NCBI GenBank assembly: GCA_029449235.1
Contig: JANATG010000021.1
Location: 466,001-530,000 of the forward strand
Direction of reading: 5' to 3'
Source: Linnemannia schmuckeri
Lineage: Eukaryota; Mortierellomycota; Mortierellomycetes; Mortierellales; Mortierellaceae
Length of the DNA: 64,000 nt
Shown here: positions 21,277-33,729 of the stretch, piece after piece
How the letters are laid out: each line of letters opens with the position of its first letter
How positions within the stretch are numbered: the first letter of the stretch is position 1
The notes under the pieces: model-generated
The model's input: the letters and a program-made list of their open reading frames with translations, nothing else
Databases searched by the model: none
What the model was told of the DNA's origin: nothing
Translations under genes and position numbers: made by a program

Positions 21277-23492
21277 TCCAAGTCCAAGCGTCTTCACAAA
21301 TCCCCGATGTCGTACTGCCATATTAATAGACATAAATAATACCAATTTTGCAGCTTGGTTCGCACCTCACACTTTTGACGACTTTTTGAACGAAGTAAAT
21401 GCGACTTTCACACAGGCCACACAACTCCCCTCTTCTCGAGTTTTCTTAGCAGCGTGTTGTCGCTGTTGAAATCTTTCCTTCCATTCCCCACTTTCTCCCA
21501 CAGGGTTCGTCACCAACAGTGCACTATGTACCAAGGCCCCTACATCACCCTCGCAAAGGCACGCAAACGATACCACTGCCTCTCGGCACCTCTTTCCGAA
21601 TCCTCCTGAGACAGACGTCCATCTATTCATTCATGCACTGTTGCCCATAAAAGAAAAACCAACGACACGGATAAATCTCTCTAGGAGAGGGAGAAATGTG
21701 AGTGAGAGAGTCATGCATAATACACTAGCACCCACTGCACTGGACTAGTGGATCTTTAATACCTCGTTCTTCCTATCACGGCATCAAAAAAAATAATGAA
21801 ATAGATAAATCCCGCCCACTCCCTCTTTGTTCTCGGACTAGAAAGGCAAATAGGCCAATCTGGGGATGAGTGTATGTGGCGGTAGGACAGACAAGTCTTC
21901 TCTTTTACGCTAAGGACCCCTGTCTCTACTTCCTTCCTTGGCTGTCTACCCTTCTTGACAGATCCTTTTCTGACAAGGAATTGGGTCCAGCCGACTCGAG
22001 TCAGCTCTTTTTTGGGACTTGGAAGGACTTGGAAACAGAGGATCAAGCATCCTATTTTACAAGCGACACTTGATTTTTTGTGCCCCTGCAGAGTGAATAG
22101 CACACAAAAGCTTGGCGAGGATGCAAAGTCGATTTACCCCCTTCCCTCTTTCACCTTTTACTTTGTCAGCTAGCACATAACGTACTCTCACTCATTCTCA
22201 CGCGGCACATATCCGGTTTCGGCTATGGTTCTCTTGACATTGTTCAGTTAGCGCCAATGGTTACCATCGTATCCCTCCTGTGCCTGTCGCTTTGAAACTT
22301 GTGCCGATTGGCCTCTCCTCTTCGTCTCCATTCACAAAGTGAGAAGAGATTAGCGCCGATTTTCTTGATCGTTACCCTTAGAAGGCATGTTGGTCCCATT
22401 TCTTTCTTCGCTCATTTATACCCCCCTTCATTCCTTTCATTCAATTGCCCGGAAGTTCATGAATAGCTCCGCATCAATCGATATACACCCTTCTGTCGAT
22501 GACGATATGCAACTTGACTTTGCCTTCTTCCTTTAAAGAAGGAAAGAACAAAGGCTTTATAAACAACAACGACGACAGAGCACTGTCAAATGGGCGCATT
22601 CATATCTTTACCTCAATGTTTTATTGTCCACCCTTCTCTCAAGGAATCTTTCCCCATGTCATGATGACATGACATGGGGAAAGACTCTCCTTGCCCTCCA
22701 AAGATGTCCGAGGGATATGTTCAATGTGCACGCGCACACAACTTAAAAACTAGCTGGTTGATTTATTGGCTGCTGGACATAAAATATGTCATCTCCTGCC
22801 TCTGGGGCAAAAAATAGGTCTGATTCCTCTATTAAAGTTGGGTTATGAGAGCATAAAAAAAAAAGGAATATGATGTCGTTGACGAACAGGGGAAGCAATG
22901 GCGCTACGAAAATGTTAGTATATGAGAAAAATGGGTATTAGCACGAAATTCTAATTTTCACACAACCCTGTGATATCTCTTTTCTCAAAAGTCCATTCCT
23001 CTTTCCTCTCTCCCCACGTCCTTTTTTGGAGCGGGAAGAAGGAAGAAATGGAGGATGGACAAGAAAAACTATTTTCTATTTGTTCATCCATCTTCCTGCT
23101 AGTTTAGCATCGTTTACTTTTTCCTTTTTGTCTCCACTTTGGGTTCTCTTTGGCTCTTTTTTTCTTGTAATCTCACATAACAAGATCTTTTTTCTCATAT
23201 ACCAGCCCGGGGATGGCCAGGAACCCCTGGCCTTCCTTTCTTTCAATATCACTATCAGTTACCCTTCCCCCCCTTCTCACATCCCCCTTTCCGATCTTTT
23301 CTCCCCTACTATATAAAGGTGACTTTGCCATCATCCATCTCCTAGTTTTCACTTTTTTGCACTCCTCCTTTAACGCCTCTCTACAACCCCTGTTTTCTTC
23401 TTTCTCCCTCTCCTTTCTCCCCTTCCAACACCGCCCTCTTATAACCATCTGAAGCAAAGCTCCACTTCTCTTACACTTTACACAAACACATC
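21277..23492. other. Long intergenic region upstream of the permease
   Basis: No gene seen in 2.2 kb. It contains a perfect 16-bp-arm hairpin at 22648-22683. The last 200 bp before the permease are C/T-rich with a TATATAA box near 23310. Confidence 0.5.
22648..22683. repeat. Perfect inverted repeat, 16-bp arms, 4-nt loop
   Basis: CTTTCCCCATGTCATG, loop ATGA, then CATGACATGGGGAAAG. There is no mismatch in either arm. It lies 810 bp upstream of the permease start, so it could be a regulatory palindrome, a cruciform-forming site or a fossil of a foldback element. Confidence 0.9.
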
Positions 23493-25710
23493 ATGGAGCC
23501 GTCTAAAGAGGGCCACACCCCTTACTCCTACAACGTCAACACAAATCCTGACCACCACGGCGGCCCCACCGCCCCTTACCCTCTTGGGTCACCCACTTAC
23601 TCTCAAAGCTCCTCCTCCTCCCCAACCAACGGCCTCACACATGAAAAAGCTGAAGTCGCGGATGCCCCTGTCGTCGAGCAGATGGAAAATGTCGAGACCC
23701 CCGATGGATTACATCGAGGACTCAAGTTACGCCATATGGTCATGATTGCCATCTCAGGAACTATTGGAACGGGGTTGTTTCTGACGTCGGGGAAGACTAT
23801 TGCTACTGCTGGACCTCTAGGTGCACGTACGTTTTTCTTTCTCGGCCAGAATCGAGGCTTTTCGTTTTTCTTCCTCCAATTGCCCTGAATTGTACTCTAA
23901 TGTTGTTGCTGTTCAACTTTTTTGTTGATGCGATAGTGCTGGCATATGTGGTAATCGGTATCTGGCTGGTATTCGTGTGTCAGGCCATTGGCGAGATTGC
24001 GACGCTGCTGCCCCTTCCTGGAGGGTTCACAGCCTGGGGAACCCGATTCTTTGACGAAGCTTTCTCCTTCCAGCTGTAAGCAAATATATTCCCTGATCGT
24101 CCTATCGCGTCTGCCACCCACACGCACACACTTACACAAAAATAACTTCGCGTCACTTAAAAATTGCTGATGCTAACCATGCCTTTTTTTTTGTGTTTTC
24201 TTCCACCATTGCCAATGCCGATTCTTGCAAATATGAAGCGCGTATGTATACCTTACTAACTGGCTTTTGACGGTTCCAGCTGAGCTGTCCGCATCGTCGC
24301 TTGTTATCTCGTTCTGGTTGCCTGAAGGGTCAAGTTTCCCACTTTGGGTTATCCCATGCATCATTATCTTCGTCTTGGTGGTTATCAACTTTTTGGGCGT
24401 AGTAAGTCACGAGAATATTATCCCACTATGCTCTCTCTTTACCCCGCTTGTTTAGCAAGATCCTTCCAATGGGATTGAAAAAAAGGCAAGATTCTTGCAC
24501 TGGCGATTAAAAAACGGGAAGCAGACCCGCTAACAACCATTTTCTCATTCATTTTTTGTTAACCTCACAGAAAATGTATGGAGAGGCAGAGTATTGGTTT
24601 TCGATCCTAAAAGTCGTCACCATCATTGTCTTCATCATCACGGGTATCCTTACTGATGCTGGAGCGGTCGGCGGAAAGACTTTTGGGGTCGACTACTGGC
24701 ACATCGAGGGAGCCCCCTTCAAGGGCGGCTTCAAGGCTTTCCTTTCTGTTCTAGTCTCTGTCGGATTCGCCTATGGTGGTACCGAACTCTCGGGGATCAC
24801 CGCTGCTGAATCCAGTAACCCGCACAAACATGTCCCCAAAGCTGTCAACACTGTCCTGGTTCGCATTGCATTCTTCTATATCCTTTCCATTTTTTTCCTG
24901 TCATGCATTGTGCCGAATAATGACGAAAGGCTGATGAATGATGGCGGGACTGTGGTCAATGCGCCGTTCACGATCGTATTCTTGCAGGCCGGGATGAAGG
25001 GCGGAGCGGATTACATGAACGCAGTGATTTTCACATCGATCGTCTCGGCAACGAACTCAGATTTCTACGTCGCCACCCGGATGATGCTCTCCCTCTCCAA
25101 GAACGGTTGGGCACCTAAATGGCTCGGCAAGACCAACCGTCGAGGCGTGCCATACTTTGCAGTCATGATCACCACCTTGTTCTCCTGCATCGCCCTTGTT
25201 ATGATCTACGCTGGCGCAGAAGTCGTATTTAACTGGCTCGTCTCCATTATCGGTTCCCTCATCTTCCTCATCTGGGTCTGCATCCTCTTCCTCCATTTCC
25301 GATTCCGTGCCTGCTGGAAGGCCCAGGGTCGTGCTCCCTCTGATTTGCCTTACAAATCATGGGGTTATCCTTACGGACACTACTTGGCCATGACTATCGC
25401 GATCTGCTGTGTCGTCGCTAGTTTCTACCTCTCCATCGCCAACAAGCCCTCCGTCTCCAATTTCCTCGAGGGGACTGCGGACCCAAAATACAAAAAGGCC
25501 AGGGACACGTGGGCTCAGGGATTGTTGGGAGCTTGGTTCCCTTGGTTCCAGGCGATTACATTATACTTTTTATACAAGTTTGTGAGAAAGACCAAGATTG
25601 TTGACCCACGCTTGGCGGATTTGGATTCGGGACGGTGGGTTCCGAGGGAGGAGAATGTCGATGATAGGCCGAGACCTAAATGGAAGAAGGTCCTAGCGAG
25701 ATTTGTCTAG
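23493..25710 (+). CDS. Amino-acid permease (APC superfamily, fungal YAT type)
   Basis: Proton-coupled uptake of amino acids at the plasma membrane. Four exons, 23493-23826, 23937-24075, 24239-24401 and 24571-25710, give 591 residues with clean phases. The cytosolic N-terminus is Ser/Pro-rich (about 85 residues). TM1 carries the hallmark MVMIAISGTIGTGLFLTSGK with the unwound GTIGTG substrate-binding motif. Later family landmarks are LPLPGGFTAWGTRFFDEAFS, VPAELSASSLVISFW, the AYGGTELSGITAAES block and the NSDFYVATRMMLSLSKNGWA loop. Twelve membrane spans are plausible from the hydrophobic segments. The C-terminal tail is short and basic. Substrate (general or specific) cannot be told from sequence alone. 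Confidence 0.93.
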
Positions 25711-26337
25711 ATTTGCACGCAGGAACATATTTTCTTTTCCATTTTTTTTTTTTTTTTATCTTTCAAACATCCTCCTTCCTTCATGTAATAATACTGGTAT
25801 AACGAATTTTTCACAAAAAAAAAAAAAAAAATTGGTGTCCACTTTGCTTTACACCTTGACTTGGCATCTCCCCATCTTTTTTTATTGATCATAATAGGTG
25901 CCTACTGGCGAGGAAAAAGAATAACTGACGAGGATAGGAATGTATTAGAGGCAGTTTAAAAAAAAATGGGGGCGAGGACTGACAGAATAAAAATAATCTC
26001 TATGCTCACGAAGACATAGACGATACGCCACCGAAATGAATGATCAATGACGGCCACACACTATTCAACACCTCGCACAGCAAAAAAAAGGAATAAAAAT
26101 TCAGGGGCAGTTTCCGACAAAGGGAGAGTGGAGGAGATTGATTCATTGATTAGGAACAAAGATTGACGGAAAACAAAGAACAGTGAAAGGTTTAATTAAC
26201 GAACAAAAAAACCAAAAAAAAAAAAAAAAAAAAAACCAGCAAAGACATTTTTTTTATTTACGTGGATTTTCGTTCTATTTTGGGCAAATACAGTGCGCTT
26301 TTATTTGAACGGAAGAAGGAAAAAAACATTGCGATTG
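25711..26337. other. 3' flanking region between permease and a small gene
   Basis: A-rich, with runs at about 25815-25831 and 26214-26235. No coding signal was found. Confidence 0.4.
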
Positions 26338-26715
26338 TTAAAGAATCAGAGGAATAGTATAAACAGCTTCAACGAATGGATGCTCCATAAACACCTCCCA
26401 CACCATCATCTGCATATGGGCTTCTATCGGCTCTCCATCTGCGTTTGTATCTCTTATAACAAAAGCCTCCCTGGGAGGGGGCAGCTCCGTACTCTCAAAT
26501 TCGCCCCTGCAGTCTCTCATGACAAGGTGGCGGACACGAGAATTGAACATGGGACTGTGGGAGAGATCGATCCCGGCCGATAACCGGTGGCCGGTCCGCA
26601 TCTCTGCGGTAAATACGATATGGGCGGTGCCATTTGTGAGCGTACTGGAGTACAGAGATGAAACCGCTCGGATTTTGAGTAGGCGGACGGGGTGGATTGT
26701 AACTGTGGGAGGCAT
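26338..26715 (-). CDS. Hypothetical protein, 125 aa
   Basis: Starts MPPTVTIHPVRLLKIRAVSS at 26715 and ends VYTIPLIL. The composition is that of a soluble mixed alpha/beta protein with no signal peptide, membrane span or known motif. Codon use looks like neighbouring genes, and a C/A-rich leader precedes the start. No family is recognised. It may be lineage-specific. Confidence 0.5.
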   Translation of the reverse strand: MPPTVTIHPVRLLKIRAVSSLYSSTLTNGTAHIVFTAEMRTGHRLSAGIDLSHSPMFNSRVRHLVMRDCRGEFESTELPPPREAFVIRDTNADGEPIEAHMQMMVWEVFMEHPFVEAVYTIPLIL

Positions 26716-27172
26716 TGTGTGCTGTGTGTTATTGTTCGATGTGTGCGTTTTTGATGAGTAAAGTAGGGGATGCGAAGGATGTTGACGAAAAGCGAGGAGA
26801 AATGACAGGATGAGACCCGTGCTTTTATGCACAACCTAGGAAGGTATTCTTCTTGCAAGTATTCCTCTTCAAAGTACTTCTTGTTATTTGTCAGTTGCTC
26901 TTTTTCTTCTCGTTTGTCATTGTGGGGAGGACCAAGTTGAATAAAAATAAAAGGCAGAAATGCAGAGCCTTTTTTTTAACTGATTTTTTATTTTCTCTTT
27001 TGCTAACTAGCCCTCTGTTTGATTGTCGAGTACGTTAAAAAAGGCCAAAGCGAGAGGACGTCATTTGAGCAGACAAGGCGTTAACACTGTAAAGATTCAT
27101 CCTTTTTCGTTCTTGTTTGCGACTCAAATCAGCTCATTAGATTATAAGAAAGACGTGGCTACACGGCGCCGC
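26716..27172. other. Intergenic
   Basis: No gene, RNA or repeat recognised; T-rich near 26880-27000. Confidence 0.4.
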
Positions 27173-28836
27173 TTATTTTTTCGTCTTTATGGAGGTCAAA
27201 TGTCGCTGGCCTGAGAATAGTCGTTTAAGGATTCCTCCAGACTTTTCAGGGTTTGACTTTAGTCCTGTCGTTTTTTTTCCTCTAGCCGTTGCTGGGCCAT
27301 TCATTGTCGGGTCGGCAGGTTTGGCTGCAGCAACGCGACTGCCCACAAGTTTGTACCACTCCTCAACTGTCCACCCATTCAAAAAAGCCACAACGACCAT
27401 TGTCATGTTATCGCAACCGGCGACAGTCAAAGCGCCGGCGTCTGCTAAACAATGATCCAGAGTCTTTTCACATATTGTATCCAACGGTATTTTGTCGGCA
27501 ATTTTTTGGCGGACAAAACTGATCAGCTGTTGCGAGCTCATGCAGTCCCAAATACCTACCAATTGCAGTCATAATCGTTGTGTGATCAATGAATAGGTAA
27601 TTTGCCACGTACGACCCATCTGAAAAAAAAAAAGTTCACTGTGCTCTTTACCGTCGCAAGCAAGCACTAAAAACTCATCTTCGACTGTCAGTTCATATTC
27701 TACAATATCAGGAATCGCTATAAATTCATTTGTATATGTTAGTCAAGACACTATCAACCTGAGTCTCAAAGGTAAATCTCAACAGTCAAGATGATGTTAG
27801 CATTTGCTTACCTATGACAATTTGTTCCCCAGGATCTGAAGTGTCAGTCGACTTGAACCCAAAGTCTCCCAGCGCTCGAGACGTTGCCAAAAGACCATTA
27901 ACTCGGCCATTCTCGACATATCCTCCCGCAAACAGGATCCTTGTTGACTCATCTAAATAGAGAAAATGCGGAGTAATTAGCACTTGGCATTTATAAACAA
28001 AGGTTCACTGCTTCCAGACAGTCTCAGTGTTTTTTTTGTGGTACCTATGTTGGCAGGCTTGTGATCAGTAGACATAGCAACAGCTTTTCCATCTCTACTA
28101 AGTACAGCCCTAGAGTCACCCGCGTTTCCCTGAAATATATAACGGATACCAAGTGCTATGTCAGAACTATGTACCGCCCAGTTCAAAAGAAGCATTCGAT
28201 CTCTAGCGAAACCCTTACGATGTAGAGAATGTTGTTGTCTGTGATGGTTGCGGTAATGGCTGTGCAACCCGAAGATTCACTGTTGCACTCGGGATCCAAA
28301 TGAAGAGTCCTATCCGTTTCCAAAAAGCCATTCTTGATTGCTGCCTTGAACTCTTTTTGGCCAAACGCTGCATCCGCAAAAATGTTCTTGTGAAGATGAT
28401 CTCCACAGTATTTGGCAACAGTATTGCCTGAATGATATAAAAAAGGTAAATAGTGTCTCTAATTAATAACCGGATGCAACATAGGATTCGTCGGTTTGTC
28501 ATTGAGGTATGATGAGCCTATGTACCTCCATGGCCATCATAAACAGCAAAAAATGCGGTTCCTGGAGCATCCTCTGCATCAAGTAAGGTTGTGTGAGCAT
28601 CGTCCATGGCTATTTCGGCGGAGGTATAAAAAAAAATATGTGATCGTTAATACGAGTGCTCTTGTTCTCCTACTTACAGTTGCTTTTGCGAACTCTGCGC
28701 TGTAACCAGGAAGCGGCATGAAGTATTTCTTACTGACGCGCCATCCTTGCATTGCGGATTGTCCATAGGCGAGGCGGTCATTGTTGCCAGTCGATGAATG
28801 TTTGTCGGTGACGGGTGCTGAGAGTGTTTGACCCAT
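27173..28836 (-). CDS. Protein phosphatase 2C (PPM family)
   Basis: Metal-dependent Ser/Thr phosphatase, related to yeast Ptc2/Ptc3-type enzymes. About seven exons are inferred. The start MGQTLSAPVT fits a myristoylation signal (Gly2). Exon 1 ends at GWRV and joins TMDDAH, the family's GWR-x-ME/DAH motif. Next come FFAVYDGHGG (metal-binding Asp), SSGCTAITATIT, the NAGDSRAVLSRDGKA motif, FAGGYVENGRVNGLLATSRA with ALGDFGFK, LACDGIWDC (metal Asp; an intron splits this motif) and GCDNMTMVVVAF. The C-terminal about 65 residues beyond the catalytic domain are Lys/Ser/Gly-rich and specific to this protein. All main metal-coordinating Asp motifs are visible, so it is probably active. Confidence 0.9.
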
Positions 28837-29009
28837 GCTGATTCGTTTTTGAGTGGGTGATGTAGAGAGGTGTGAAAAAGAGGATGTATTTTGTTCATGG
28901 TCGAAGTCATCGTCATTCATCAATGTCATTCACATCAAAAAGAAAAAACGATGCACTGCCATCCATATCTCCGTGACCTGGAATTATAAAACGGGAGATA
29001 ATATCACAT

Positions 29010-29470
29010 GATGCGCGCAGTGTGGGGTCTTGAGGGGAGTTGTCCTTGGCTGGCCGAGGCGTTGGCGTCAGTGCCAGGTGTGACAGGGTCACTCATCGAG
29101 GAAGAGGGAGAAGGAAAGGTGGAGTTCCCCTCTACAGTCCCTGCGTTCGAGGGTGTGTCTTCAGGATCGACGGCCATAACTCAGATAGCGGGCAGACAAG
29201 GAAAAGGTGTATGTGTGTCCCTTCTCAGTATCGCAAATAAAGATTGTAACTCTCAAGACCTGCTCGTATCGTGGAAAGAAAGGCGCTTTATGTCAATAGC
29301 TATTCTCCAAAGACTAGAAACTACTACTGCTGCCACTGGTCAAAAAGGGATAGTGCCTATCTGCTCGTATTGTGGAAAGAAAGGTGCTTTTCCAGACACT
29401 CGCAGGTAAACGCGTAAAATAGTCAAATGACCACCAGAAGCTAAGCCACTCTAAATCACCACAGCAGCCC
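29010..29470. repeat. Dispersed repeat A, copy 1
   Basis: Over about 400 bp it matches 53312-53690 in direct orientation, with blocks GTGGGGTCTTGAGGGGAGTT, GTTGGCGTCAGTGCCAGGTG, ATAACTCAGATAGC, CCTGCTCGTATCGTGGAA and CCAGACACTCGCAGG. This copy holds an internal duplication of CTGCTCGTAT(C/T)GTGGAAAGAAAGG. One plus-strand reading gives CSYCGKKGAF, which resembles a degraded zinc knuckle; one minus-strand reading gives a Ser/Pro-rich stretch conserved in both copies. The element type is unknown. Confidence 0.75.
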
Positions 29471-30389
29471 ATAGAAGCTAATGAGCTTCGAGTTTTGGAT
29501 AGAGAGAGAGTGATCTCGTCGAAGAGCAGGATGCGCTACCCCTTCGTCCTTATTGCCCAGTTGTATGAGTAATGTTGGCGGAGGGGGCTATAGCTTTGGA
29601 AACGATGGCGCCGTCCTTATCTCCCTCGCTCTGTTTCGCCTTTATTCAATTTATTGGGCACGTAGTCTGATATAGCTGCGCAGCTGAAAAATTTTGACGC
29701 GTTGCATATGAAATCAATAATATATTGCCTAAAACATCGAAAATTATGAGACCACTCGACCTATTTCTTCTTACAAACCCTCGCTTTTCCCACTTTGCAG
29801 GATCCAGTCTTTTTGGAAATATTTCTGCGCCGCCGATATGTGGCACCTTCTTTTTTACGCTCGCATGTCCGAGGGAAGGAAAAAATGACCTTTCACCTTA
29901 ATTTCTTCCGCCTAAATATCCCTCGCGCCAACTTTTTTTGTCAATGCAACCTTTCACCTTACACCTTCGTCCTGTGTATGTTATTGGTCCAAACTGAGCT
30001 GGATCTAGTTCGTCCCCTCCTTGAAACCAAGCCAAAAAATACTCGCAGTATCATCGCCTATGGCTTTCTGCTTATTGCGACGCTGAGATGCGCGGGTGAA
30101 ACAAAAAGAAGAGTGGAAGGAAAAAGTCTGAAGAAGGTCTGTTGATTCTCACCGGAAGAAGATAGGATATATTTTATTTGTTAATGACTGTACCTTGCTC
30201 ACTCGAACAGCCTAAACACTACATGAACAAATAAAGGGAAATAGAAAAGAGAGAGTGAGGGTGAGCGAAGGGTATTTTCATGCATACTATACCGGAGGAG
30301 TATTTTGCCAAACATCTCGTGCTCTTTTGTTAAAGCATCTATCCTCTTCCTTCAAGAATCCAAAGTTTATAGTAGGCGGATGTTTGATT

Positions 30390-30425
<36 letters not shown>

Positions 30426-31407
30426 GTAGATATGTGCATTCCGCTTATTGATTCATGGCTGTCTATGGATAAAAAACAGCATGCTCGCTTTACCCACTCT
30501 TCCAAATACCACGCTAACATCTACATTGTTCGTCAAAACCTTTGTAATCAATTTTTTTTCTTGTCCACGTTAAGAACGATCCATCATCTAGAGTAGCCAT
30601 ATCCATTTGCCCCTTTTCCCTCCCCTCTATTTGTACATCCTTATCCTGCCAACTGCAGGTTTTTTCTAGGGTCCTCTCAAATGCATTTCCCTTTCTGTTT
30701 CTTTTCTTGGGCTGCCCTTTCATGCTTCCCCTCTCTCGTCTTTTTTTAGGTGATTCGCATGCAAAATCTATTAGTTAGACGGAGGGTGAAGAGAAGAAAA
30801 GGTCCTCTTGCGTGCAGGAACGCTAGCTGAAACAAAAAGAATATTGGAAGTAGATTGCATTAGTGAAACGGTTCAACATCCAGAGCCACAGGGGTGCACA
30901 CAACAAAATATTTTCGATTTCTCAGTCATGCACCATGTATTTGCTTTGCTCGCCGTAACTATGAGAAACGCTGACTGTACGGGGCATGAAAAATGAGAGG
31001 TGGGAATACAAGATCGTTGTCGCAAGAGAAGTCTCCGAATGGATAATGTCTGCGCGGACTACGATGAGGCATTGTATCAGATCAGGATATACGGTCTTCT
31101 TGGTGATCGTCATATTAGCCTTGTTCATGGTGGTTGCAGTCGTAGTTGTGCCATGATGGTCGTCGATGGCTTTTCGCAGTCCAGAATAGATTCATTCGTT
31201 GGCAGTAGCCAGAAAGACAGACTGAAGGATAGATCGGTAGAAAGATAAACAGGTAGATGGCCTTTTGCGATGGAATCGATTTTCCCACGATCATATTTTT
31301 TTTTGTATAATTTTAAACTGCTAGTTTATTATTTCCTATAACAACAGTGCTCCTGCATTTCCCATGTTTCATCCAACACAAAAGCTGGATCCTGAAAAAG
31401 TCGTCAT
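29471..31407. other. Intergenic, no gene seen
   Basis: About 1.9 kb without supported genes. It includes a 33-bp poly-A at 30392-30424. A/T-rich and C/T-rich stretches alternate. Confidence 0.45.
30392..30424. repeat. Poly-A tract, 33 bp
   Basis: Uninterrupted A run on the plus strand after GGATGTTTGATTGC. It could be the tail of an old retroposed transcript; no source gene is recognised upstream. Confidence 0.9.
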
Positions 31408-32786
31408 CTAGATGGGAAGGAGTCCTGAAGCCATGCGTGATCCCAGACGAATCGATCCTCCACTGAAGGGTGAGTATGAGGTAAAGTAGTAAAGGAGCGC
31501 CAAGATCTCGATCACTGTTCCAATGATTGTTAGAATATAATTGTTAAGCTATCATTTGTTCAAAATCAAGAGGAAGAAGGGATGGAGAGTGAGTGCACAG
31601 TCCTGCGAAGACGTATTTTGCCAACACTTCTTTTTTTCTTCTTTCTTTCTTTCCGCACAAGCAGCAAGTGATAGTCGACTTACGACAAGACTGGAGTAGA
31701 GGACAAAGATCATGGATCCGATATATGCTCCTGTGAACGGCAACCTCTCCCTCGAAATCAAAGCCTTCAAATGAGCCACAGGTCCCTTCAGCAATGCAAA
31801 GCTATTCGTTTAGGCGGACAACAATAAGAATACGAGTGTGAGTGCTCAAGATCACGTCCAAAGCGGAGAGAGAAATCCAATGTTGTCCATACCACGCCTT
31901 CTTGTGTGTTACGTTCCTGTAAGGCTTGCTTCCTGTGCTGTCGTGTGGTGTCCATTGCTGTCTGTATTGTGTCCACTCACTCGTTCGTATTGTATCAGTG
32001 AGGTTCCTTGCTTCCTGTGCTGTTGTGCAGTGTTTATATAGTGGTGTTCGTATCATGCCCCCGTATTTATGGTTATTGTCCCTGCAACGAGAGTAATTTC
32101 CCATCCTGTCCTGTCTGCAGTCAGTACCTGCACATGAGGAGAATGCTTCCAAGCGTAAAACTTGTTGCAAACTTGCTTGGCTTGAACAAAAGCATGGGCA
32201 ATCCAACAAAGAAGGCAATCAAGAAACATGCCAATCCTCCCGCAACACAGATTGCAAATCCTGCCATGCGCTAAAAAAAGACCAAAAAAAGATAAACATA
32301 TCAGAATGATGTGTTCAGTGCGTTCGTTGAGTGTGGGCTGTGTCCCTTTCTGGCAGAGTACAAAGAGTAAAAGTAGGAAGAAAAATAGTGCCAAGAAACG
32401 ACCAAAAAAAAAGTACACAGCTCCTACAAACGTGGCACAAGGACCGATTGCTGACCACGCGGTGAACGTCATTGCAAGAAAGTAGGGCTGAATGACCCAC
32501 AAGTGCATCAGCCAATTGCTGATGCAGAGATGTTTGAGAAAGCAAGTGTTACCTGGAACCATGTGAGACCCAGCCAGTCTTCTTCCTGAGGTTGTGCTCC
32601 CCCACCCATGGAGACGGGAACGTATCCCGAGACCTGACTCCTGACGCCTCCGAACCAGTCGGATGCTCTGTTGAAGGCACTTCCGCTACCAGAAGAAGAT
32701 GCGGTGGTGTCTGCTGCTGCTACACCTCCTCGAGCACCAAAGTTCTTGAAGGCATTTCTGAAGTTTGACTCTGTGTTGCTTGACAT
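31408..32786 (-). CDS. SFT2: SFT2-like Golgi vesicle-transport protein
   Basis: Tetraspanning membrane protein acting in retrograde transport and vesicle fusion at the Golgi with SNAREs such as Sed5. Four exons, 32786-32553, 32270-32128, 31801-31684 and 31548-31408, add up to exactly 211 residues with perfect phases. The N-terminal about 70 residues are soluble and Gly/Ser-rich. The Sft2 core follows: DWLGLTWFQ joining RMAGFAICVAGGLACF, KPSKFATSFTLGSILLMC, FALLKGPVAHLKALISRERL, PFTGAYIGSMIFVLYSSLV and NNYILTIIGTVIEILALLYY. It ends FTSYSPFSGG...MASGLLPI. Length agrees with the family. Confidence 0.92.
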
Positions 32787-33729
32787 TGTTCTTGTTGAGT
32801 GTGCGGATGTTGGATGTAAGTTCCTTTGTCCTATGTGTCCTGCGTCCTTTTTTAGTAGAGAAAGAGTGAGAGCAGAGAGAGAAAGAGAGCGAGAAAGGGC
32901 GGATGACTGAATAAAGAGACAACGATGGGGAAGAATGAATAAGGAGAAAGAGAGCGAAGTGAATGTGTATGGAAAATGTAAAGGGGCGATAAATGGCGTC
33001 AAAAGGCCAAGAAAATTCGGGCTCGTCACGTGCACTGCGAACAACAGCCATGCTTTTCAAATCGATGAAGAACCACTGCACGGCAGTAGGAAGAGGACAA
33101 CGACGACGAGGAGTTTACATCGACTGCGAGAGAAGATAAGTGCCAAGGTTTCTTTTCATGGTTATTTATCCATCATCTCGGCTCGTAAAACTAAATGATT
33201 TGATCAGTCAGTGACACAGGGGTCTATATGGATGTCTCATTGATATCAATGATCGCCTCCCTCGCCTCGACCACACAGAGTGTGTTGGTTGATTCAAATT
33301 CCGCCTGGCAAGCGACGGAATTATCAACGGATACTCTTCCCGTAACGGCTACAAGAGACGTGTGGGACACTTTTTGGCAGCCTAGGTACAAAACTACGCG
33401 ATAAATGGTGTTTATTGGCATCTTTCCTTCCTAATCTGCAGGAGCCCCAACGGATCGCAGTATGTCCCAAATGATGGATCATCGCTTTTTTCTATTCCCA
33501 GGCATTGGAATCCTGCCCGCAGATACACGCATACACATGTACTTCGATTCTTATTTATCTTCTCGTATTCTTACGTTCATTCCTCCCTCTTCTTCTATTC
33601 ATCCCCTTTTGCTCTTTCCTCGACCTACACTTTTTGTAATCCACACCCACTCTCGCATCTTTTTTGCTCATCTTTCTTTCTCCTCCAAAGCAAACCTCCA
33701 CCTCCACAAACACAGATTTATAACAAAAA
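32787..33729. other. Intergenic between divergent genes
   Basis: 32860-32910 is a GAGA-rich leader of SFT2. 33550-33715 is C/T-rich, the leader of the next gene. A 65-codon minus-strand frame at 33224-33421 has no supporting signals. Confidence 0.4.

Noticed and set aside
33224..33421. 65-codon minus-strand frame
   Set aside because: No promoter, splice or family support; length is not unusual by chance.
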